Of a stretch of 64,000 nucleotides of DNA, positions 27,152 to 34,811 are shown piece after piece. Made by a program: the position numbers and the translations under genes. The notes under the pieces were generated by a model. It did no database searches and was not told the origin of the DNA. It worked only from the letters and a program-made list of their open reading frames with translations. The stretch comes from Rhodothermales bacterium. GTDB taxonomy: Bacteria > Bacteroidota > Rhodothermia > Rhodothermales > UBA10348. The first letter of the stretch is position 1, and each line of letters starts with the position of its first letter. Where the stretch lies: positions 310,001 to 374,000 of the forward strand of contig JANQQV010000020.1 in the NCBI GenBank assembly GCA_028284865.1, written 5' to 3'.

Positions 27152-29178
27152 CCCGGATTCCGGAAACATCGGCTTCCTCGCCTGCTTCGACAATGCGGGT
27201 GCTAGGAAAAGGATCGGAGGCGACGGTTTACCTCGATGCGCGTGCGAACCGTGCTGTCAAGCAGTTTGACCGTGCACCCATCGCTATCGCCCGGAGCAAG
27301 GCACGTTCGGAGTTTGCGCGCCTGCAGCGCGCACACAACCTGACGCACTCGAGCCGTAGTGTAAACGTGCCAGCTCCGGGTACATTGAATGAGCCTGCTG
27401 CATCATTCTCCATGGGTATTGTTCATGGCCCGTCGTTGCTGACCCAACTACTGGGTGGCTCCATTGCCGACGAGCTCATGCGCACACTCGCCGCCTTCAC
27501 AGCCGAAGGATTCCAGCTCTTCCGTGAGATCCTGTCCGACTTCACGCTGGATCACCTTTTTCCAATCGGGAATGAGCGGATCACGTTTGTCGACTTCGGA
27601 AACGGATCTGCAAGCGAAGAGGGACTGACGCCTGAAGGCACACGAGCGACGTTCATTGAGGCGGCAGGTGCCACGCTGTACGAATGCACACGCCCTGCAC
27701 GGTTCTTCAATCGATCCGGCATGGAACGTTGTGCCGATTTCCTGGCCTACGTCGCTGTAGAGTTAGGAATCAATTGGGACCAAGCTCTCCAGCATGCCAT
27801 TGACGCGCGATTCAATGAGCGAGGTAAGGGTGGTTCTGCGACCCGCATCGCTTGGTATGCATTTGCGGGACGAATCAACCGAAAGCGGTTCTTTTCCCGA
27901 TTGAGTCAGACCATCGAACTGAACACCTTGACTAAAGGGGTCTCGGTCGACTCGGCCAGTATTGCAGATTCCGAATCTGCAGAGGTGACTTCCTCACGCG
28001 CCGAAACCGAGTCGATCGCTATAGCTGATTCAGTCGCAACAACCGATTCAGGCGCACTAACCGAAATCATCTCTTTTGTCTGGGACTTCCCAGAAGAAGA
28101 CGGTGCGTTCACCAACGGCATTCACAAAGTTGTGGACGGCATGATGGCGGCCATGGTGCGCCAAGGCACATCCGCCACTGTACTTGCTCTCGGATCCCAG
28201 CCCTCTACGCATACCAGAAAGGGCTATCGCGTCGAGCATCTACGTGCTGGCCGCATCCCTCCCATCCAGACTATCAGGCAGCGCATTCAGCGTGCTGGAC
28301 CAGGCGCAGTGACGTTTTTCCACGGCACCTTCAACCCCAGGTATACGCTGCTCGCTCGTGCATTGCGCCGTCATCAACTTCCGTATGTGGTCGTGCCGCA
28401 CACGTTGATGGACGATGGCTTTTTCTCAGTCAGTCGTCTGAAGAAGGCGATTTACTGGAAGGCGTTTGAACGGAAATTCCTGGACCAGGCTTCCTGTATC
28501 TGCTCCTACGATTTGGGTCAGAAGAAGAACCTGGCGTCTCGAGGTGTGCATGCTCCCATGATCGAGTCCTGGAACGGCATCTGTGATCCGGTCGTCCCGA
28601 AAACGGATCGCTATTCCACAGAAGGGTCCGTGCGATTCCACTTTTTCGGTCGTATCGCGACAGGCACCAAGGGACTGGACATGTTGCTGGACGCAACGGC
28701 TAGAGTTTCAAAGACCAAGGACATTGAGGTCATCATCCAAGGCCCAGGTACTGAAGATCTCGACGACCTGAAGCAGTGCGCTTCTGATCTCGGTATTGCA
28801 CAGGTGGTCCGTTTTGAACCGCCAGCCTCTTCGCCGAATCCCATCCTCATCATGGCGGAATATGATGTCAGCATCCTGTCGTCCCGCTACGAAGGATTCC
28901 CCACGGCGTTGGTCGAGGCCATGATGGCCGGACGACCCATCGTGACAACGAGAGTCGGCACCCTGGCTCCCGTCCTTGAGCGTGAAGGAATCGCAGAAGT
29001 GGTCGATACCACCAGTGAGTCCATCGCTCAGGGCATGCTGAACGTGATCAAAGCGCGCAGCCAGTGGCCTGAAATCGGCCTGAACGGCCGGCAGTGGGCG
29101 ATGAATCACTTGCAATGGGACCCGATCGTTCAGCGGCTACTTGCCGATCTGAACGCGTGTCTCAATCGTCCGTCATGA
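27148..29178 (+). CDS. Kinase-like domain fused to GT4 glycosyltransferase
   Basis: One 676-residue chain with two unrelated domains. Residues about 16-245 look like a protein/sugar-kinase fold: glycine-rich GKGSEATVY (20-28), VKQ lysine (Lys38), a possible alpha-C Glu55, and VDFGNG with Asp149 as the DFG metal residue. The catalytic loop reads SDFTLD (131-136) in place of the GDxxxxN of kinases, so His136 replaces the Asn. A Ser/Ala/Asp/Thr-rich linker (about 265-305) leads to a GT4 glycosyltransferase with E-x7-E in EGFPTALVE (582-590). The C-terminal part should transfer a sugar to the lipid-linked repeat unit. The N-terminal part may phosphorylate a sugar such as Kdo or heptose, or regulate the enzyme; both are inference. 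Confidence 0.8.
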   Translation: MTRIPETSASSPASTMRVLGKGSEATVYLDARANRAVKQFDRAPIAIARSKARSEFARLQRAHNLTHSSRSVNVPAPGTLNEPAASFSMGIVHGPSLLTQLLGGSIADELMRTLAAFTAEGFQLFREILSDFTLDHLFPIGNERITFVDFGNGSASEEGLTPEGTRATFIEAAGATLYECTRPARFFNRSGMERCADFLAYVAVELGINWDQALQHAIDARFNERGKGGSATRIAWYAFAGRINRKRFFSRLSQTIELNTLTKGVSVDSASIADSESAEVTSSRAETESIAIADSVATTDSGALTEIISFVWDFPEEDGAFTNGIHKVVDGMMAAMVRQGTSATVLALGSQPSTHTRKGYRVEHLRAGRIPPIQTIRQRIQRAGPGAVTFFHGTFNPRYTLLARALRRHQLPYVVVPHTLMDDGFFSVSRLKKAIYWKAFERKFLDQASCICSYDLGQKKNLASRGVHAPMIESWNGICDPVVPKTDRYSTEGSVRFHFFGRIATGTKGLDMLLDATARVSKTKDIEVIIQGPGTEDLDDLKQCASDLGIAQVVRFEPPASSPNPILIMAEYDVSILSSRYEGFPTALVEAMMAGRPIVTTRVGTLAPVLEREGIAEVVDTTSESIAQGMLNVIKARSQWPEIGLNGRQWAMNHLQWDPIVQRLLADLNACLNRPS

Positions 29179-29188
29179 ACGATGAATC

Positions 29189-30703
29189 GTGAGCATCACA
29201 ACAGCACATAGCGTCCCCTCGTCAACGAATTCCGGCGTTGCGCAGCGAATGAATAAGTCCGCGACCACTTCGCGCATTCTATTGGTCGCCTACGCGTGTA
29301 GTCCGGGGCGCGGTTCGGAGGAATCTGTTGGATGGGATACGGCAGAAGCATTGTGCGGACTTGGGCATGAAGTTACTGTTCTCACGAGAACGGCTGAGAG
29401 GAACGCGTGCCCATCTCCATCAGAACGACATCCATCGCTATCCATCGTCTGTCACGACAATCCTTCCTCGTGGCAGAGGCGCTTTGACGGAATCGGTAAG
29501 CTTGGTGTTGAGTTCGGCTACATGATGTGGCTGCGCTCTGCACGGCGCGTCGTAATTGATCTGCAGACCCGAATCGGGTTCGATTCTGCGCAGCACGTCA
29601 CGTACGCCCGCTACTGGATGCCATCGCCCCTCCAGGTTCTGGATATCCCCTGGATATTGGGCCCCGTAGGCGGTGGCGAATCCATCCCTCCTTCTCTGCG
29701 CAAGACCCTCAGTCGGGCCGGGCGTGTTTTCGAAGGCGTACGTGACATCATGCGATATGTCGGCGAAGCCTCACCTGCTGTTCGCCTGGCTGCTCGAAGC
29801 GCCTCTGTTTGCCTGGCGAACACCTCTGAAACTGAAGAACGGTTGCGGTACCTGGGAGCCCGTCGCACAGAAATCATCAACTCTGCTGCTCTTGCAGACA
29901 CAGAGTTTGCTCGACTTGCGTCCGGCGACGCTTCTGATGCTGCTCCGTCGCCCCGCAGAGGGTTTGTAAGTGTAGGCCGGCTGCTGGACTGGAAAGGATT
30001 CCATCTGGGGCTGGAAGCATTTGCGGCATCCGGATTGGCCGGCAGCGAGATCTACACCATCATTGGAACGGGCCCTTTCGAAGCTCAACTTCGTGCCAAG
30101 GCCAACGAACTTGGAATTACTGGATCGGTCGAATTCACAGGCATGCTGCCCCGTCAGGAAGTATTCCGACGGATAGCCCAGGCACGTGCGCTCATTCATC
30201 CGAGTTTGCATGAATCGGGCGGATTCGTGTGTCTTGAGGCCATGGCTTCTGGTACGCCTGTGGTCTGTATCGATACTGGTGGACCGGGACTGTTCGTCCT
30301 TCCAGAATGCGGTTATCCCGTGCCTGCATCTAGCCCCGCAGTGACCGTCGAGGCGCTTGCCGAAGCAATGCAAAGTGCGGCTCTCGATTCGTCTGACTTC
30401 ACATCGAAGAGTGTGTACGGCAAGGAGCACGTACAAAAGCATCACATCATGAGCGTGAAGGCGAACAGACTGGACGCGCTGCACAGGGATATACAGCGAG
30501 GCGATATTCGGCAACGCGATATGCTGCATCGTGATATGTTGCAAAGCGATAAACAGAATCGGGAGACGAACGAGCGCGGTTTGCAGACGCATTTATCGCC
30601 ATTGGCGCTGGTCGACCGGGATCCGCTGAACGCGACATTGCCTTCTCCTCGCGCGACTGCGCTGGATTCCGTGCATGGTATCGCTGAGGATCACAAGTCG
30701 TGA
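29189..30703 (+). CDS. GT4 glycosyltransferase with repeat-encoded C-terminal tail
   Basis: A 504-residue protein from a GTG at 29189; a later ATG at 29249 begins just before the Rossmann strand RILLVAYACSPGRGSE and is a credible alternative. GSEESVGWD, LGPVGGGE, VGRLLDWKGF and ESGGFVCLE (E342 and E350) are GT4 landmarks, so it is a retaining GT-B transferase using a nucleotide sugar. The catalytic part ends near residue 410. The last 90 or so residues are hydrophilic and contain five copies of a D-(I/M/K)-x-x-(R/G/S) pentapeptide encoded by 15-base repeats. The stop overlaps the next gene. Confidence 0.85.
   Translation: MSITTAHSVPSSTNSGVAQRMNKSATTSRILLVAYACSPGRGSEESVGWDTAEALCGLGHEVTVLTRTAERNACPSPSERHPSLSIVCHDNPSSWQRRFDGIGKLGVEFGYMMWLRSARRVVIDLQTRIGFDSAQHVTYARYWMPSPLQVLDIPWILGPVGGGESIPPSLRKTLSRAGRVFEGVRDIMRYVGEASPAVRLAARSASVCLANTSETEERLRYLGARRTEIINSAALADTEFARLASGDASDAAPSPRRGFVSVGRLLDWKGFHLGLEAFAASGLAGSEIYTIIGTGPFEAQLRAKANELGITGSVEFTGMLPRQEVFRRIAQARALIHPSLHESGGFVCLEAMASGTPVVCIDTGGPGLFVLPECGYPVPASSPAVTVEALAEAMQSAALDSSDFTSKSVYGKEHVQKHHIMSVKANRLDALHRDIQRGDIRQRDMLHRDMLQSDKQNRETNERGLQTHLSPLALVDRDPLNATLPSPRATALDSVHGIAEDHKS
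30488..30562 (+). repeat. Five 15-base in-frame tandem repeats in the GT4 tail
   Basis: Units start GATAT (last one GATAA) and encode DIQRG, DIRQR, DMLHR, DMLQS and DKQNR. The period is exactly 15 bases, so gain or loss of units keeps the frame. This suggests slippage expansion in a non-catalytic tail. Confidence 0.85.
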
Positions 30704-32310
30704 TGCGCAGCGCAGCGACAACATATCATGACGCTTCGGAAGCGATAGGTACGTCTGGATCCAAATCCGGTCGAGCGACGCGGACGCATTCCATGCCTTC
30801 TCAGCCGTGGACACCGGATCCCGCCATGATGAGGAAAGGCTTGGACGGTCTTTCGCCTCTTTTTCGTCTGTTCGCACGGAGTCTCGCATTCATCCTGCTT
30901 GGTTATGGGGTGATCGGGCGCGGATTCGCTTACCTCGGATTCAACCCGCTGTTTGTTGGTGAGATGGTCCTCGGGCTGGGCCTGATCGCGATGATGTCAT
31001 CACGACACATGGGAGCAGCCTTGAAAACGTGGACCGGGCGCTGGTTGCTGATCTTCATCGGCTGGAGCGCCCTCATGACGCTTCCCTACCTCCCGATATA
31101 CGGCATGATGGCTCTCAGGGACGGCGTTCTCTGGGGCTATGCCTTGTTTGGGTTGATCGTGGCCTCCGTAGTCATGGCAGCTCCACAGATCATGCGCTGG
31201 ATGCTGGTCAGATATCGCCTATTCGCGCTCGCCTTCCTGTGCACCGCCTGGGCCATGTGGACGATTTCTTCCATGGAACTACTCACGTGGATCAAGGCAC
31301 CTGGCTCGGATGTCGGATTTTTCAATATCAAGGGCGGAGACCAGCTGGTTCATCTGGCCGCGATCGCGGCATTCGTGTCTGTCGGCATGAGCCGTCACCG
31401 GATCCTGATGCTTGCCGGTATCCTCTTCAATTTTGCCTTCCTGCTCACGTCGAAGCGTGCCGGAATGGTAGCCTTCGCGTTGGCATTCGGATTCCTCGTC
31501 TTGATGAATCCGCCAAAGCTGAAACTCAGTGGCATCGTCTATGCCGGTATCCTGGGTGTCACGCTGCTCTTGCTCATCAACCCCAAGATCGATCTCGGGG
31601 GTGACAGGGAGATCTCCGTCGAGCAGATGACGGACAATGTAGTCAGCACGTTCGACCGCTCGGGAACGTCTACTCTCGATGATACCAAGTCCTGGCGCCT
31701 GGATTGGTGGACCAAAATCGTCCAGTATTCGCTCACGCCGCGCTACGTCTTCACGGGTAAAGGCTACGGCATCAACCTGGCCACCGATGATGGTTTTCAG
31801 GTTCGTGAGGACGATTCCCTGCGCAGCCCGCACAATGCCCATTTGAACATCATGGCGCGATCCGGAATTCCCGGATTTCTCCTGTGGGTCATGGTCCATG
31901 CGTCCTGGTTCTTTGCCATGCTCGGAGGTGCTCGCAGCGCCAAGAAACAGGGCTTTGTCAACTGGCATGGCATTTTCTGTTTCCTGATCTGCTACTGGAT
32001 TGCACTCATGGCCAACGCCTCGTTCGACGTCTTTCTGGAAGGACCGATGGGAGGCGTCTGGCTGTGGTCCGTCATGGGCTTCGGCATTGCGGCCCGTTAC
32101 CATTTTGATCGCAATCCAGAGTGGGCCATGGACGCCATCGCGATTCCTGGTGGCTCCGGAATGACTATGACGTCATCTGGTAACGAGAATTCATTGAACG
32201 ACCTGTCCGCCCGCCCCGAGAGCCGCCGTTTCCGCAATGGCAGTCCATCTGTGAGTCGCTCCGATTCGCAGCGGCCGCCCGTTCGCCACTACACGGACCT
32301 TCGTCGATGA
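30700..32310 (+). CDS. O-antigen polymerase/ligase-like membrane protein (Wzy)
   Basis: A 536-residue polytopic protein starting GTG ATG and overlapping the previous stop by four bases. After a 45-residue hydrophilic N-terminus there are about 10-11 membrane segments. The Wzy_C-type periplasmic loop is marked by TSKRAGMVAF and, near residue 385, SPHNAHLNIMARSGIPGFLL, the HN-x-HLNxxxxxGIPG signature of polymerases and WaaL ligases. In this position it most likely polymerises the repeat units flipped by the upstream Wzx. A soluble tail of about 65 residues ends the protein and overlaps the next gene by four bases. Confidence 0.85.
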   Translation: MMRSAATTYHDASEAIGTSGSKSGRATRTHSMPSQPWTPDPAMMRKGLDGLSPLFRLFARSLAFILLGYGVIGRGFAYLGFNPLFVGEMVLGLGLIAMMSSRHMGAALKTWTGRWLLIFIGWSALMTLPYLPIYGMMALRDGVLWGYALFGLIVASVVMAAPQIMRWMLVRYRLFALAFLCTAWAMWTISSMELLTWIKAPGSDVGFFNIKGGDQLVHLAAIAAFVSVGMSRHRILMLAGILFNFAFLLTSKRAGMVAFALAFGFLVLMNPPKLKLSGIVYAGILGVTLLLLINPKIDLGGDREISVEQMTDNVVSTFDRSGTSTLDDTKSWRLDWWTKIVQYSLTPRYVFTGKGYGINLATDDGFQVREDDSLRSPHNAHLNIMARSGIPGFLLWVMVHASWFFAMLGGARSAKKQGFVNWHGIFCFLICYWIALMANASFDVFLEGPMGGVWLWSVMGFGIAARYHFDRNPEWAMDAIAIPGGSGMTMTSSGNENSLNDLSARPESRRFRNGSPSVSRSDSQRPPVRHYTDLRR

Positions 32311-34643
32311 GTATGCCCCATCGACATATACTTGGCATGCGTGTGGACTCGGGCAACTATGACACGATGTCGACCCGCATATGTGGCTGGGCCGAAAAGG
32401 CCGAGAACCGGTATGTCTGTGTCTCGAATGTGCACATGACGATGGAAACGGTCGATTCCGAAGCGTTCAGGGATGTTGTGAATGGGGCGGACATGGTGAC
32501 CTCGGATGGGATGCCGTTGGTCTGGATGCTCCGAAAGCTCGGACTGCCAGAATCCGAACGGGTTTACGGACCAGAGCTCGTTCTCCACGTCTGCGAACGT
32601 GCAGAGAATGCAGGCATCCCGATCGGTTTGTACGGCGGTACAGACGAGAGTCTGGCTCGATTCACGGCATTTCTGGCTGAAAAGTATCCCGACTTGAAGG
32701 TCGCCTACCAGTGGGCCCCTCCTTTCAGGCCGCTGACCGATGAAGAAGACGTAGCGATGGTCAACGAACTTGCGGAAAGTGGGGCTCGCATCCTGTTAGT
32801 GGGCATCGGATGTCCAAAGCAAGAGCGATTCATGGCGGCGCACAAGGATAGCATTCAGGCGGTCCAGCTCGGCGTCGGTGCAGCGTTCGATTTCCACAGC
32901 GGTGCCGTCAAACAGGCCCCAGAGTGGATGGGGCGTTCCGGTCTCGAATGGCTGTTCCGCCTGGCAATGGAGCCCAAGCGTCTGTGGCGACGCTATGTCA
33001 TCCACAACCCGCGATTCATGGTTCGAGCTGCTTGGCAACTCGCCACCCAACGACAAAAAGCCGTTTCCGCTGTCGTCGGAGCGCTGGTTGTAGCCTTCGG
33101 TTTGTTGCTGAGTGGCTTCCATCAAAGCGACGATCATCACAGCGGAATCCATCAGAGCAACGATCATCACGACGGGATCCGTTACAGCGACGACTATCGG
33201 AGCGAAGTCCGCTCGGGCGAATTGGCCTTCGAGACCTTCTTTGTCGATCAGGCGCATCCCGACGCTTCCGACAGCAATCCGGGTACCTCAACGCTGCCGT
33301 TTCGAACGATCTCAGCGGCTCTGGCGGCCGATGGAATCAGTGCTGGGGATACCGTGCTCGTTGGAGGCGGGATATACAGGGAAAGGCTCAATCCCCAGGT
33401 CGGTGGAGATGGGCGGCATGCTCGCCTCGTCATTCAAGCCAGAAAGGGCGACGAAGTAATCGTTACTGGTGCAGACCCGATCGGATACCCGGAACACCTC
33501 TCAGGCACCACCTGGGTAGTCAACAACTACGTCCCGCTGGACTACTTCGGTGACGACTACGTGTACCAGCGTGAGTTGGTCGTGGCCGATGGTGAAACCC
33601 TGAAGCCGGTATTTGCCCAAGCAGACTTGGTAGCGGGTACGTTTTTCGTAGACCGGTATTCTGCCACGTCAGGACGCATCCTGATCGATTCGGGTTCAAC
33701 CGAAGCGCCTTCGCTTGAGGTCGCGCGACGCGGGGCCTTGTTCTTTCCGGGCAATCGGTACGCGAACTGCGGCGATCCAGAGCAGCCATCAGCTTTTCAT
33801 CTTATCGGTCTGACCTTCCGTCACGCCGCAAACGCGGCTCAGTATGGAGCCGTTTGCGTTGGTGGCCGGGACTCCTTACTCGAGCACGTCACCGTTGAGT
33901 GGACCATCGGAACGGGAATCCAGGTCATCGGATCGGGACATCGCCTCTGGAATGTCACGTCCAATAATCACGGTCAAACAGGCATCAACGGGAGATGCAC
34001 GGGATGTGCGTTGGTCGATACCGAAACGTCATTCAACAATTTCGTGGGGCATGATGTCTTTTGGGAAGCTGGTGGAGGCAAATGGGCCTATTCGACCGAT
34101 GTTCAGTTCCTGCGACACACGTCCATCGGCAATGACGGTCCTGGTCTGTGGTTTGACGGCGACAATGTCCGCATGACGGTCTCGTACAGCCTATTCGACA
34201 ATAACCTTGCAGCAGGCGTCTTCATCGAACTCGATTCGCATGACGTCCTTGTGGAGCGTGTGACGATCAAAAATACCCGGCGACTGGGCTGGACTGGAGC
34301 GGGCGTTCTCATTCAGGCGACCGGGGGCGCGACTCTTCGCGACAATCTGCTGGAAGGCAATGAAGGCGCCGGCATCTGGATGCGCCGTGATGACCGATCG
34401 GAGCCTGGATTCAACACAGTGACAGGAAACGTCTTCAGCGGGAATGCGACGGTTCCCGATCAGGACCGTGCCGATCTCCAGATTGATGCTGAGACGCAGA
34501 TTGAGCTCTGCAGCAATCAACTGGTCGACAACCAATTCATGGAGAGCGCCCATTTTCGATTCACAGTCGACACCAATGGCGACACGTTCAAAGGCAACGA
34601 CCTGGATCACTTCAAGTGCCTGGTTGACTATTCGGGTCGTTGA
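32307..34643 (+). CDS. WecG/TagA/CpsF (GT26) glycosyltransferase fused through a TM segment to a parallel beta-helix domain
   Basis: Residues 1 to about 245 are a GT26 transferase: SNVHMTMETVDS, TSDGMPLVWM, GIGCPKQE (166-173) and FDFHSG are family signatures; such enzymes add N-acetylmannosaminuronate or similar sugars to undecaprenyl-PP-linked acceptors in the cytoplasm. A single membrane helix (about 252-271) follows a positively charged stretch, so the rest should be periplasmic. Next is a His/Asp-rich linker of three 10-residue repeats (270-299), then a DUF1565-like start (DASDSNPGTSTLPFRTISAA) and a right-handed beta-helix with many NN/GN turn motifs, as in polysaccharide lyases and AlgG-type epimerases. 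No lyase or epimerase active site is certain. I know of no standard family with this architecture. Confidence 0.85.
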   Translation: MSMPHRHILGMRVDSGNYDTMSTRICGWAEKAENRYVCVSNVHMTMETVDSEAFRDVVNGADMVTSDGMPLVWMLRKLGLPESERVYGPELVLHVCERAENAGIPIGLYGGTDESLARFTAFLAEKYPDLKVAYQWAPPFRPLTDEEDVAMVNELAESGARILLVGIGCPKQERFMAAHKDSIQAVQLGVGAAFDFHSGAVKQAPEWMGRSGLEWLFRLAMEPKRLWRRYVIHNPRFMVRAAWQLATQRQKAVSAVVGALVVAFGLLLSGFHQSDDHHSGIHQSNDHHDGIRYSDDYRSEVRSGELAFETFFVDQAHPDASDSNPGTSTLPFRTISAALAADGISAGDTVLVGGGIYRERLNPQVGGDGRHARLVIQARKGDEVIVTGADPIGYPEHLSGTTWVVNNYVPLDYFGDDYVYQRELVVADGETLKPVFAQADLVAGTFFVDRYSATSGRILIDSGSTEAPSLEVARRGALFFPGNRYANCGDPEQPSAFHLIGLTFRHAANAAQYGAVCVGGRDSLLEHVTVEWTIGTGIQVIGSGHRLWNVTSNNHGQTGINGRCTGCALVDTETSFNNFVGHDVFWEAGGGKWAYSTDVQFLRHTSIGNDGPGLWFDGDNVRMTVSYSLFDNNLAAGVFIELDSHDVLVERVTIKNTRRLGWTGAGVLIQATGGATLRDNLLEGNEGAGIWMRRDDRSEPGFNTVTGNVFSGNATVPDQDRADLQIDAETQIELCSNQLVDNQFMESAHFRFTVDTNGDTFKGNDLDHFKCLVDYSGR
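33114..33203 (+). repeat. Three 30-base in-frame repeats encoding a His/Asp-rich linker
   Basis: Units read GFHQSDDHHS, GIHQSNDHHD and GIRYSDDYRS, immediately after the membrane segment of the GT26-beta-helix fusion. Clustered His and Asp could bind metal ions in the periplasm; this is inference. Confidence 0.8.
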
Positions 34644-34736
34644 TCCTGAAATGACCTTTCCAGCCTCATAACTGCACGAAACTGGTACCGAAATGAATCC
34701 AACAATGAGTCACTTCTCACTTCCAAAAGCCAAAAA

Positions 34737-34751
34737 GGCCCTTTCCGGGCC
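34737..34751. other. Small GC hairpin before the WbaP-type gene
   Basis: GGCCC-TTTCC-GGGCC is preceded by five A (34732-34736). Read on the minus strand it would be a short terminator, but no minus-strand gene points into it. On the plus strand there is no T-run. It lies in the only sizeable gap (168 bases) inside the polysaccharide cluster and may be an attenuator or coincidence. Confidence 0.3.
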
Positions 34752-34811
34752 ATTACTGAAGCCTTGATGACTTTGGTACGATAACTGCACTGTCACCTGA
34801 TACACCCTACC

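Noticed and set aside
30488-30562. CRISPR-like array
   Set aside because: The repeat is 15 bases with no spacers and is in frame inside a glycosyltransferase gene.
34737-34751. Terminator on the minus strand before the WbaP-type gene
   Set aside because: The hairpin with T-run is on a strand without any gene leading into it; kept only as an unexplained hairpin.
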